DNA of 64,000 nt, taken from positions 197,659,887 to 197,723,886 of the forward strand of contig CP136062.1 in assembly GCA_032622095.1 (NCBI GenBank), in the 5' to 3' direction. Position numbers and translations under genes: made by a program. The notes below the pieces were generated by a model. The model was not told where the DNA came from, ran no database searches, and worked only from the letters and a program-made list of their open reading frames with translations. Numbering within the stretch: position 1 is the stretch's first letter; each line of letters begins with the position of its first letter. Source of the DNA: Siphonodentalium dalli. Lineage: Eukaryota > Mollusca > Scaphopoda > Gadilida > Siphonodentaliidae. Positions 34,476 through 44,337 of this stretch are shown here, piece after piece.

Positions 34476-35300
34476 GATTTTTTTTTATGGGGAAGATTTT
34501 CCAGTAAGCAATATAGTAACTTTGTATTTAAGAACACGGATCATTTAAAACAAAACTTAGAAATGTAGCTTTCTGATCGTTACTTTTGCATTTCTGGAGA
34601 ATAATTTTATAATTTTTCAAAAAGCAAAAGTAACCAAGTAACTCTATCAGAACAGTTTAACCCTTTACCCAACAAACCGGCCAAAACCGGCCAAATAAAG
34701 CTTCAACAGCCTAAAATATCTTCGGTCTGTCTCAATAGAACCATACAAATATGGATATCATTGGAACCGGCTCCTTGACCACATTGGGATAGTTACAGTT
34801 ATGCCCTGTGCCAATGCATTCTCTTATATATGCGAGTCGACCATAGGTCGCCTCGCATATATAAGAGAATGCATTGGCCTAAAAAAATCTTTTTTTAACA
34901 CTTTTTACCATTTTTTCTTACATTCTTTAACAATTTTATATTTTGTAATGTGTTAAGCCAATGCATTCTCTTATATATGCGAGGCGACCTATGGTCGACT
35001 CGCATATATAAGAGAATGCATTGGCACAGGGCCGTTCTGTTGGGTAAAGGGTTAAAGCGACCTCCAAATGAAACGTTGTAACAGTTACTTTTGTGATTCT
35101 ATAGAATTTTTTTTTTTCTAGTTGGGGAAAACTTTCCAGTAAGCGTGGTAACTTTGTAATACAGAATACGGGGCATTTTTAAAGCGATTTGAAAACATAA
35201 ATTTGTAGTCGTTACTTTGAAGAATATATTTGTTTTTATTTGTGGGGACGATTTTCCAGTAAGCAACTTTGTAACTCATAACACTGAGCATTTTTTAAAT
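34476..35300 (+). repeat. Tandem repeat of about 130-150 bp, split by a MITE
   Basis: The phrase GATTTTCCAGTAAGCAA or a close variant occurs near 34495, 35130 (ACTTTCCAGTAAGCGTGG) and 35257, each time followed by TAACTTTGTA and an ACGGATCATT or ACGGGGCATT block. The two right-hand units are about 130 bp apart. The large gap between the first and second units is filled by the TTAA-flanked MITE at 34661-35051, which therefore inserted after the tandem array formed. Confidence 0.65.
34661..35051 (+). mobile_element. piggyBac-like MITE copy 1 with two palindrome cassettes
   Basis: It is flanked by TTAA on both sides (34657-34660 and 35052-35055). It has TIRs CCCTTTACCCAACAAACCGG (left) and CCGTTCTGTTGGGTAAAGGG (right), which fit piggyBac: CCC-ends and TTAA target duplication. 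Internally a palindrome starting GCCAATGCATTCTCTTATAT occurs twice, at about 34826-34879 and 34953-35024, separated by an A/T-rich spacer. It has no transposase. Confidence 0.8.
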
Positions 35301-35307
35301 GACTTAT

Positions 35308-35623
35308 AGTGGCCTCGGTGGCTCAGTCGGTAAGGGGTACAACTCCAAGCCGTCTCGCTCCCCAGCGATGGCGATAAGGGTTCAAATCCATACGTTTCCA
35401 TCGTGGACTTTATAATTCGAAATCGTTATCTGGTTGAGTTGCCAATTATTGGCCGGTGGTTGCCGCTCATGGTCCGCGAGTTTACCAGCCAATGAAATCA
35501 CTGTTAGATTATAGCCGAAGTGTGCGGATTTCCTCCACCACTATAACTGCCAAATGTCGTAATATGGCCTTATATAGTTGCTTAAAGCGACATCAAACCC
35601 CAAATCAATCAATCATCGATCAA
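35308..35623 (+). mobile_element. tRNA-derived SINE with target duplication
   Basis: The head GTGGCCTCGGTGGCTCAGTC contains an A-box (TGGCTCAGTCGG, 35319-35330), and GGTTCAAATCC at 35379-35389 is a B-box. Together they form a pol III internal promoter from a tRNA ancestor. A body of about 220 bp follows, and the 3' end is CCCCAAATCAATCAATCAT. Flanks TTTAAATGACTTAT (35294-35307) and TTTAAGCGACTTAT (35624-35637) are a 14-bp target duplication with two changes. The tRNA part has lost the cloverleaf, so it is not a tRNA gene. Confidence 0.9.
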
Positions 35624-35639
35624 TTTAAGCGACTTATTT

Positions 35640-36190
35640 TAGAATATCGGGCAGAATTCGAGGTGAGTTATTATGCTCGGAGTTGATCAGCAAACATATT
35701 TGTAACCCCGGTAACCCGGTCACAAACGTGCAGTTTGCCATGGGCATTGGGAAAATGTTTGTACTCAGTAAGCGATTGCCGGTTCTGCAATTTCATGAGT
35801 CTGATGCTGACAGCTATATTATGGACGTGATAACCTACCACCGGATGTGTCTCTTGATTTATCATGACACGAACATCGTTAGCGCTATTCCATGACATGT
35901 ATCCATCGGCGAACTATCTATGTGTGTGCTATGCACTCAGTTTTTGTCTCTTTTGTCCAATTACAACCCCAAAACATGCGCAATGTCGCATGTTTTGGTT
36001 ACACATTTTGTCGCACCTTTTGTCGCTTCAGACGCTTTTGGCGCGAGATTATCGCATGTTTTAGAGCTTCTGTCACTTTCGGTGCTCGACTAATGGCTTA
36101 CATTCTGTCACTTTCGATGCGACATTAGGAAATGATCATAATAGTATAGTTTTTCCATATCCAGGTATGCAACCACTATATATATAATAA
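35640..36190. other. Intergenic sequence, no recognised feature
   Basis: Open frames on both strands near 35671-36128 are overlapping shadows without domains. A local repeat of CGCATGTTTT and TCGC occurs around 35975-36065. Confidence 0.3.
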
Positions 36191-36194
36191 ATTG

Positions 36195-36460
36195 TTTTGA
36201 AGCCACATGGCGGTTTGCGCTCCAAAAGAAACATAATATTACTCGTTTTTTTAATTTTTTATCAGTACCGAAATAGGTCGATAAATATCTTAACTACCAT
36301 TCTACGAGCACTTCTGGCAAAAAGTTGAAAACGGCTGAGAAATGGCTGTGACTTTGGCAAGTGTTTTTCAGAGCATATGAAGCCGGTATATCAATAGTTC
36401 CGTTTATTTATCGACCTATCGTATCCGTCGCTCCAAATTGCGTAGAAAACAATTTGGTGG
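36195..36460 (+). repeat. Direct repeat, left copy, flanking a long inverted repeat
   Basis: It starts AGCCACATGGCGGTTTGCGC, includes GTTGAAAACGGCTGAGAAAT and GCATATGAAGCCGGTATATC. The same series in the same orientation recurs from about 37668 to 38065, on the other side of the inverted repeat at 36490-37625. Confidence 0.7.
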
Positions 36461-36489
36461 TTCGAATCACAGGTATTAGGCATAAATTA

Positions 36490-37625
36490 GTTTTTTTTAA
36501 TTTATTAAAAATCTCGGAAAGGTATCTATCTCATTGTTGATAGAGGTGAGCATTTTTCTCTACAAAAGCAAAATTTGATTTTGTATTTATCTGTAATTGC
36601 AGCACTATGTGACCAAATAATCATAGTTTTCAAAAAAGTTTGGTTCGCCGTCGTATTTGAGATTAGTGAACATAGAAAAACATTTAAAGTTGATAAATCA
36701 AATTTATTTGGTTGGTACCCGAAACGTCCGTCCAATGAAAAATAAAAAAAATCAAACAATCCAACCCCTAAATCACCGAAATCTATTCTCTAATCATCAA
36801 ACTAAATAGCCATATTGTCAAACAGACGTTGTTTCACGAAGGACAGCTAATTTGGGTGTGGTACTCAACATACATCGAGTTTAGTAACGATTTTTGCCTT
36901 TTTTTCCGTCAGTTTTACAGATTTCTTTTCGCGGGAGGCCATTTTTAAAGTGCGAAACAAACTCGAGAAACGCTGCAGTAAATGACTCCAAAATAAAATA
37001 ATTTAACATCGATAAAAAAAAAATTGTTATCTAATTCCTTATCTAGTGGGTATTATATATCCACCGCATGATTTTTGTCATTAAGAATGCCGGATATCAA
37101 TTAAAAGAGAGATATTAAAATTAATTTAATAAAGTTCAAGTTAGTTTCGCTTTCAGTTTTGCAAAATGGCCTCCCGCGAAAAGAAATATGTAAAACTGAC
37201 GAAAAAAAGGACATAAATCGTTATTAAACTCCATGTATGTTGAGTACCACCCCCAAATTAGCTGTACTTCATGAAACAACGTATGGTTGACAATAGGGCT
37301 ATTTAGTTTTATGACAATATTATAGATTTCGGTGATTTAGGGGTTGGATTATTTGATTTTTTTATTTTTCATTGGACGGACGTTTCGGGTGCCAAAAAAT
37401 AAATTTCATTGACAACTTCGAATGATTTTCTATGCTCACTTGTTTAAAGTACGACGGAAAGCTAAACTTTAACTAAAAATATGATTACTTGGGCACATAA
37501 TGCTAGAATTCCAGATCAATTTGACAAAAAATTTAGCTTTTGTGAGGATGATTTTTGACCTCCTATTTTCACAATCAGCCTTGATAATAACCTTTATATT
37601 TTTGTATTAATTGTTTTTTTGTTTT
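36490..37625. mobile_element. Foldback element with about 465-bp inverted arms
   Basis: The left arm (36490-36955) and right arm (37150-37625) are inverted copies over their full length. For example, ACCCGAAACGTCCGTCCAAT near 36717 faces ATTGGACGGACGTTTCGGGT near 37372, TTTCGCGGGAGGCCATTTT faces AAAATGGCCTCCCGCGAAA, and AATCATAGTTTT faces TAAAAATATGATT. The loop of roughly 195 bp has no ORF of note. Arm divergence is about a tenth by eye. ORF 36526-36759 (-) lies in the left arm and has no domain. Confidence 0.7.
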
Positions 37626-37664
37626 TTTTTGCCAAATACCCGTGGTTCGAATGAGCCATGTCCG

Positions 37665-38065
37665 TTTTAAGCCACATGGCAGTTTGCGCTCCAAAAATAC
37701 ACCTATTAGTATTCGCTTTTGAATTTTTTCCGGTATCGATAAGTAGGTCGATTAATACCTGAATTACCTTTCTACGAGCATTATATCTCCCGGAAATAAG
37801 CATGGAAGTCATAACAAATACAAATTTGAAGAGGGATGTTTTGGGTCCCAAAGATGTGCTCTGCTTGGAAGAACAGAGCCTTCCGTGTTAGTCTATTCCT
37901 TATATGGTAAAAATAAGGAGCGTTTCTTTCACTTATGTGCGAAGAGTTGAAAACAGTTGGGAAATGGCTGTGACCATGGCAAGTATTTTGAAGAGCATAT
38001 GAAGCCGGTATATCAATATTTCGATCATTTGTCAACCTATCTCATAACTCCTTCCAAATATTTGT
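37665..38065 (+). repeat. Direct repeat, right copy, with an internal insertion
   Basis: It matches 36195-36460 in order and orientation (AGCCACATGGCAGTTTGCGC, then GTTGAAAACAGTTGGGAAAT, then GCATATGAAGCCGGTATATC). About 130 bp are inserted around 37790-37935, with GAAGAACAGAGCC and other text absent from the left copy. ORFs here (37594-38035, -) are not shared by both copies. Confidence 0.65.
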
Positions 38066-38075
38066 ACACTCTTAA

Positions 38076-39153
38076 CCCTTTACCCAACAAACCGGCCAAA
38101 AACGGCCATATAAAGCTGCAACAGCCTAAATTATCTTGGGTCTGTCTCTATAAAACCATACAAATATGGATGTCATTGGAACCGGCTCATTGACCACATT
38201 GTGATGGTTACAGTTATGCCCTGTGCCAATGCATTCTCTTATTTATTATATGCTTCCCCATTAAATAGTGGGAAATTGCCGTGGCGTAGAGCGTTATATC
38301 CATCACCTGGACCGACTCGATGGATAACACTGACCGACTCGATGGATAACACTGACCGACTCGATGGATAACACAATAGTATTACTTTTTCGGAGATCAC
38401 TTCCGGTTTATAGCGGCGAATCACATTAAGTTTCAAAGCGTATCAATAACAGCCGGACTATCGTTTTAATTATTGATTTTCACGGTTCATAAACTGTTAT
38501 TTAATTGTTATAATGTTAACTCATTTGTTTTAATATATTCTTATCACTAAATTATGTATACATTAATTTTCTCGCATCATTTCAGAATAAAACAATGGGG
38601 ACTATTTCTTATGGCGGCTATGCTCGATATTTGTCATTCAGTTGTGAGCAAATCAATTGATGGAATGTAAACAAAATGCAAATGTCGAAGCTTTCTAACA
38701 ATTTGAAGTGAACTGTAGGACAAAATTAGCAGTTTTTGGTGCGGTTTATAGCGCATATAATAAAAAGAAAACCTACGGGTTTTGGTTGAATACCCGGATT
38801 ATCTCATTCGTGGGTGCAAGGAAGTACAGAATTTCCACTCGCGGCTTGCAGCCGCTCGTGAAAATTCTGTACTTCCTTGCACCCACTCATGAGATAATTC
38901 GGGTATTCAACCAAAACTCGTAGGTATTCTCTATATATTCGAGTCGACCATAGGTCGCCTCGCATATATAAGAGAATGCATTGGCCTAATGCATTTTTAA
39001 CACTTTTTACCATTTTTTCTTACATTCTTTAACAATCTTATAATTTTTAATGTGTTAAGCCAATGCATTCTCTTATATATGCGAGGCGACCTATGGTCGA
39101 CTCGCATATATAAGAGAATGCATTGGCACAGGGCCGTTCTGTTGGGTAAAGGG
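38076..39153 (+). mobile_element. piggyBac-like MITE copy 2, interrupted
   Basis: TTAA flanks lie at 38072-38075 and 39154-39157. The left end CCCTTTACCCAACAAACCGG and right end CCGTTCTGTTGGGTAAAGGG are identical in outer sequence to copy 1. The first palindrome cassette is broken at about 38237 by the 0.7 kb hairpin-ended element and resumes at about 38933; the second cassette (39059-39126) is intact. Without the insertion the element would be about 0.39 kb, like copy 1. ORFs spanning this region (38239-39296) are non-coding. Confidence 0.8.
38238..38932 (+). mobile_element. 0.7 kb hairpin-ended element, copy 2, nested in a MITE
   Basis: It runs from TTATTATATGCTTCCCCATT to GTAGGTATTCTCT. 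It carries three tandem copies of GACCGACTCGATGGATAACA (38307-38375), where the other copy has two. It ends in a foldback at about 38775-38928, with GGTTGAATACCCGGATTATC facing GATAATTCGGGTATTCAACC. It splits the first palindrome of the piggyBac-like MITE, so the site before insertion (CTTATATATGCG) is known from the intact cassette. A possible short AT-rich target duplication cannot be resolved. Confidence 0.75.
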
Positions 39154-39157
39154 TTAA

Positions 39158-40373
39158 TGAGCCATGTTCGTAAAAGGAAAATTATGCACTTGTCAAACGA
39201 CCACGATGAAGAATGTATCGGGTTAACTGTATACATCCGCGTCTGCCGTGCATTCGGTGTTTGCATGCACCCTGTGGCTTCGATGATAAGATGCATGGTC
39301 CTTTATGGCAACATAAGCTGTCCCAATCTCTACCAGAGCGCACCAGTCATACTTCCTTCCTGACTCTGTCACCGGCTGGGTACTAGTTTGTTTTTCTATA
39401 TTTAGCATAGGATTTTCCGGCAAAAATGGCGAAACCCGATCGCACAAAAGTAAAATTTTCTATGTGCTTTTAGAACAATTCCCGCACTAAAACATAATGA
39501 CAGAATGGAAAATCAGAGCGGTAGTTTTCGCAAGCTACTCGTCAAAATTGCAGCAAATTAGAACGCTTGTGTTTAGCTTGCCGTGCGAGTTGTGACAATG
39601 TCGTACGCGTGCGTTTAGACTTTTGTTATGATAAACTAATTGGAGAACCGAATCACACTGTTGCGAAATATAGTTCTTCGGTTTTAGTTGGAGTTTTCAA
39701 ACTTAAGGTTCAAAATTTACATAACTTTTGTTCGACATTTTGTGTGCTTAACAAGGTCAGCATGTTGCTCTGTTCGCTTAGTATATATCTTAATATCGCG
39801 GAAGTCCACCAAATGTGGGTGAAATGTCGCCGGTAGCAGCGGTCTTACCAAGTCATCAAGGGAGGTAAACCATGCATAGTGTTTGAAGCTGTCCAGCGAT
39901 GACGAAGCGGGTTCGAATGCACGGTCTTTCCTTCACTCATAAAACGTGAAATTTCGACAAACCAGTCCAAATTTCATTAACAGATATACAGCTATACTAT
40001 ATAGTGCAGCAACGCAATTTAAGACAGAGCATAACATGCACACAAAAATAGATTTATACAAGTATAGATGTGCGCATACAATATTTTGAATGTACCAATG
40101 TGTGTGAAAGGTGTGTGTGAGCTGTATACGTATGTCTCCCCTCCGCCATTCCCGTCTATATATCCATTCACTCGTTGTATTCAGATATTGCTATGCATAA
40201 AAATGTATAATATAATAACACAAATTAAAAAAACCCTGAAATTATTTTGAGGTGGAAACGAGATTTATAAACCCCAGTATTCAACTAACTGTACAACATA
40301 CTATAGTATGCCCTCGTGAGACCAAATATAGTTCTTCAAGTGTACAATCACCAGATCCGTTGTTATGGCTGAT
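39158..40373. other. Intergenic sequence with a possible SINE remnant
   Basis: Near 39896-39925 there is a B-box-like GGGTTCGAATGC within sequence that could be the head of an old SINE, but no A-box or tail is clear. ORFs 39223-39447 (-) and 39567-39836 (+) show no domain. Confidence 0.3.
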
Positions 40374-40751
40374 GGGGTCACTCTCACCAAAAAAGTGCTG
40401 AAGGGTACACTGGTTTTGAAAATATGCTGAAGGGTACACATGTTTTGAAATCTGGATATAAATTACTTTTAGTTTTCGTGTCTGTCGTGATTTCTGTTAG
40501 AGAATAATTGTATATGTTCCACGAAAAATTAAAATGAACTCAAAACGAACTACTGATGGGCGTCAGACTTTCAGGGAGACAGTTAAAGTAACTGTGTTAG
40601 CGCCGGCCGATCACGAACATTGTGTACCCTTCAGCACATTTTCAAAACCTGTGTATACCCTTCAGCACATTTTCAAAACATGTGTACCCTTCAGCACATT
40701 TTCAAAACTTGTGTACACTTCAGCACTTTTTTGGCGAGAGTGACCGACCCC
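40374..40751. mobile_element. 378-bp TIR MITE with subterminal repeats
   Basis: The left end is GGGGTCACTCTCACCAAAAA. The right end, read in reverse, is GGGGTCGGTCACTCTCGCCA, carrying a 4-bp extra. Inside the arms is a ~30-bp motif, GTGCTGAAGGGTACAC plus TTTTGAAAATG, present about twice in the left arm and four times in the right arm in inverted orientation (40620-40735). ORFs at 40534-40904 come from this repeat. No target duplication was recognised. Confidence 0.7.
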
Positions 40752-41063
40752 TTCAGCGTTATGTTCTTAGGAAAAATATTCGTTAGTATACTGATAATAT
40801 ATATCGTCACCGAACCGAGTACTCCCTTAACACGTGAGTGGTACGAAGCAGTCACAGTATGGGCAGCATTGACCAATGGTCACAATTATAGGCGTGATAT
40901 TTGAACAGTGCATAGCAATACAGTCACTTTCCGCTTAAATAGAAACATATATAAAATATATATAATAGCCACTGGCTAAAATTCACAATCTCTGCGTTGA
41001 CAGCGACTACAAGTCGAACATTATAGCTACCGAGCTACTTTACATATCTGTCCTTAACATATA

Positions 41064-41278
41064 CAGTAATGCCCTAAATTATCTCAACTCCTTAACCACA
41101 GCAGAATTATGGGCAATTTTTCAGGATTTAGTCGGAAATATGGCTTGTTGCCATTCATCTGAAAGCTCTCACTGAGAGCTTTCCCATGAATGGCAACAAG
41201 CCATATTTCCGACTAAATCCTGAAAAATTGCCCATAATTCTGCTGTGGTTAAGGAGTTGTTTATTTAGGGCAATACTG
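41064..41278. mobile_element. Tc1/mariner-like MITE, almost entirely palindromic
   Basis: TA flanks both sides (41062-41063 and 41279-41280). The element starts CAGTAATGCCCTAAA and ends TTTAGGGCAATACTG. Arms of about 107 bp are nearly perfect complements: for example GGAAATATGGCTTGTTGCCA faces TGGCAACAAGCCATATTTCC, and the centre is GAAAGCTCTC-ACT-GAGAGCTTTC. Terminal CAGT and TA duplication fit Tc1/mariner. Both arms therefore look like TIRs with almost no interior. ORF 41186-41392 is incidental. Confidence 0.8.
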
Positions 41279-41280
41279 TA

Positions 41281-42433
41281 CTCTATTGTGCTGCAGCCCT
41301 CCGAAGAACACACATACATTTATTTGAGCTTCCTCGTGTGTATTACGTCAGGCGTGGATTTTAATGTTAAATATATGTTTACGCCGACGTAATTTTGCAG
41401 GTGACGCGGTGCTATTACAAGGTTTCTATGCCGCATGTAAACACCATACAGGATGAGACAACTTCATATGGTCTTTAGATCCTCAAAACGATGAACTTTG
41501 CTCCGATTATTTTAATAAATGATGTGTAAACATGGACAACATGCATGCGTACATCATAAATCGCATGTCTAGATCATTACATGTATTTATCGGATGTATT
41601 TGCAATATTCGTATTTAAGATGTCATTTTTTTCCCGCTACGGCATGCACTACTGACTACGTTGAAGCTGTCGGCGGTAACGGTGATGTTTGGAATGAATA
41701 GTTCTAACTTCACCCGTCAAACATCAGTAGACTATAATTGTCCACAACATGTGTTGGGATATCGTGTCCTATGGTATAGTTCAAATATCTATATATGCAC
41801 TAGTAACGGTCTCATTCAACACTGACTATAGTATAGCACCTAACGTGTCCCAGTGACCTCTTTTTAACGTTGCACAGATTCGTTTGAAAAATAGAACATA
41901 ATTGTGTCACTATAGCTACTGGATAGCATTTACCCGCCTCGTGCATTAGTATGGTATGCTATGCTTGACAGCGAAGTTTTCAATCTAAAGCTGCCGTTAG
42001 ATGAAGATTACAAACTTCAAGCCGATATATTTGCTGAGTGTTGAATAATTAGTGTGAAGTTCTGTGCGAACAATACGCCTTCAAACCCAGTCGATACTAA
42101 TGTTTATGTTTTGTAAAGAGGCGAGCGGCAGAGGGAAACGAATATGACAGTTCGGTAGATAACTGGCGGAAGATACCGAGCGCATGATTTCGGTGACTGT
42201 CTGGCTCTTGTTATTTCTTAAACCGAGATTGTATATTCGATCGACTTCACATATACTCAATTGAATTATACCGGATCAGCCCGTCATGATTTCAACAAAA
42301 TAAATGTCATCCACCAATGTTAGACAAATGATGGAAATATTTAATATCGATCGGATGCTTGCTTGCATGGTATATTGGTGCCCAAGATAATCGTTGCAAA
42401 AATATTGCTCTGTATACCTCAAAGATTATCTCT
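41281..42433. other. Intergenic sequence, no recognised feature
   Basis: No open frame of interest, repeat or hairpin was noticed. The composition is like the rest of the window. Confidence 0.35.
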
Positions 42434-42437
42434 TTAA

Positions 42438-42824
42438 AGACATGTTATGTACTTGTTCGGGTGCGTGAAACTGATAAGTTAGTATTCAGGTGCTATGCCA
42501 ACTGGAGGAATGTAGCATTCTACTAACATCACCGAAAATCTCCAGCAAATCGACCGTACCACTCCATAGAAAACATTGTCTGAACTACGCTAAATTGTAA
42601 ATATTTACTACTCGAATCGTGACGCTTCTATAGGCGATAAACTAACGAAAACGATTTCGCCATCGGCAGTCAATGCATATAATTAATGCATAAGAATGAC
42701 TGTGTGTGTTGTCAATTTAGATATAATATTTGTAAAAATAACTACTTTGAACAAGATTATTTTCTTTTGTATTTGATCACACTAGTTAGTTATGCTTAGT
42801 TATGCCGCAGTGTTTCTTATCACT
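42438..42824 (+). mobile_element. TTAA-flanked MITE family M3, copy 1
   Basis: It is bounded by TTAA (42434-42437 and 42825-42828). The left text AGACATGTTATGTACTTGTT and the body ACCACTCCATAGAAAACATT recur at 61444-61809; the right half also recurs at 63358-63619. The right end in other copies is TTTCACATCACTTTAA. Clear TIRs are not seen, so the TTAA could be part of the element. It is non-coding. Confidence 0.6.
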
Positions 42825-42828
42825 TTAA

Positions 42829-44335
42829 GCTGCTCCTATACCTACGTACCGAATGTCAAATGTCCCAGATTGATTGGTTGTATTGTTTTATTCCATAGTT
42901 ATAAGCGATAATGAGTATAATTAACGTTTATTTGTGACAAAATTACACAATAAAAGTTCTAATCTCTGTTATTGTTCGTTAGCTAAACACCTTTTTAGAC
43001 CAGAAAATATTCGAAATAAAATGAATGCTAATCGATAGAAGCATTCCGGAAAGGAGTCTTCGATTCAGATGTAATAGCGCCCGCTCTCCCGCGGCGAAGC
43101 CGCGGAAGCGAAGCTACCAGGGTATACGTATGCGAATATGAGATATATACTAATCGACTTTTTCGGCCCAATCTAAAAATAAATTGAAATCACCTAAAAT
43201 AGGATAATTTATTCATAACTGAAGGGTCAGCCAGGGTCAGCGGAGTCCAAAATTCTATTGTTGGCAACGGTCGCCATTTTGTATTGATTAATGCCACCTC
43301 GAAATGTGTAATTGGGCAATATGCTCGGAAAAGGCTGAATGCAATCAGGTAAAATGTGATGACGTGCGCATGTCCCAACCACGGGAACGTTTCCGGCTTC
43401 TTGAAACCAAGTGACGTCACATATAAACACAATGCGCGTCTCGCTTCCAAGTATTTTAGTTTACGATGACAGGTGTTTTGATTTAATGGTTTACTCAAAT
43501 TAACTTATAGTTTATTCTATGCGAATTATGATCGATTAGTTTAGCTAGTTTTGCTCACATTTTTAGGGTTTCTAAAAGCTACACATTAAAACACCCATTG
43601 TTTTTTTTATTGATCTAATGATCAATTTTATGCCCCAAAACGGTGAAAACCATTTAGGCTACTGAGAATGGACAAAAATGCCTCAAGTCAAGGATTCAAA
43701 GGGCCATAAGTATATTTTCTTAAACAATGTTTTGTTAATACCTTTGCAATTTGTTCAATCTAGTATACTTAAAAGGTTATAGGAAAGGCAGGGCATATTG
43801 ATGTCAAATTATTGAGTTACATGACCTCAAATATTGCATTTCATCACTGTCATACTTAGGTCAACATGACCGCTTTCGCAAGGGTACGCACTACGTTCGT
43901 GACTGAACTATGTCAGACTCCGAGGCACATTTGGCTAAGTCTATACAATGGGACATTTGTTTGAGAATATAAATTCCTTATAATCTTTATGTGTGTGTTT
44001 AATCTAGTGTCGTGGTGAGGAAATTACTAAAACACTGAAGTGAATGCTCTAATTTTTGTTTTACTAATTAACCATAGAAATTAGAATACTATTACGAAAT
44101 TTGGCTCATTCTGCGAAATTGAGGACCCGAAATCAGGTAAACTCGCGTTTTGTAAAGGCACACAACTCGAAAAATACTTAACTTATCTGGGATTGGTTTT
44201 CAGTTCTGGATTCAGGAAATTGAGGTCGACAAAATGAACTTAATATCTGTAGGATTTGTGAATTAGATATTTGTATATACATCCATGAATATCCATAAAT
44301 GGATGATTTGACAAAATTTTCAAATTCATCATATT
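42829..44335. other. Intergenic sequence with a GC-rich hairpin
   Basis: A GC island at 43078-43118 has CCGCGGCGAAGCCGCGG, a strong hairpin that resembles Helitron 3' hairpins, but no CTRR end could be fixed. A segment near 43325-43350 (AAGGCTGAATGCAATCAGG) recurs in inverted orientation at about 46827-46846, so a small dispersed repeat is present. The ORFs 43190-43498 (-) have no domain I recognise. Confidence 0.35.
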
Positions 44336-44337
44336 TA

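Noticed and set aside
35309-35390. A + strand tRNA gene
   Set aside because: The A-box and B-box are present but the arms do not form a cloverleaf, and the sequence is the head of a 316-bp SINE with target duplications.
38239-39363. ORFs around 38.2-39.4 kb
   Set aside because: They lie in the MITE palindromes and the nested hairpin element; similar translations on both strands reflect the palindromes.
43078-43118. A third Helitron 3' end at the GC hairpin
   Set aside because: The hairpin CCGCGGCGAAGCCGCGG is convincing but neither strand shows CTRR followed by T at the expected distance.
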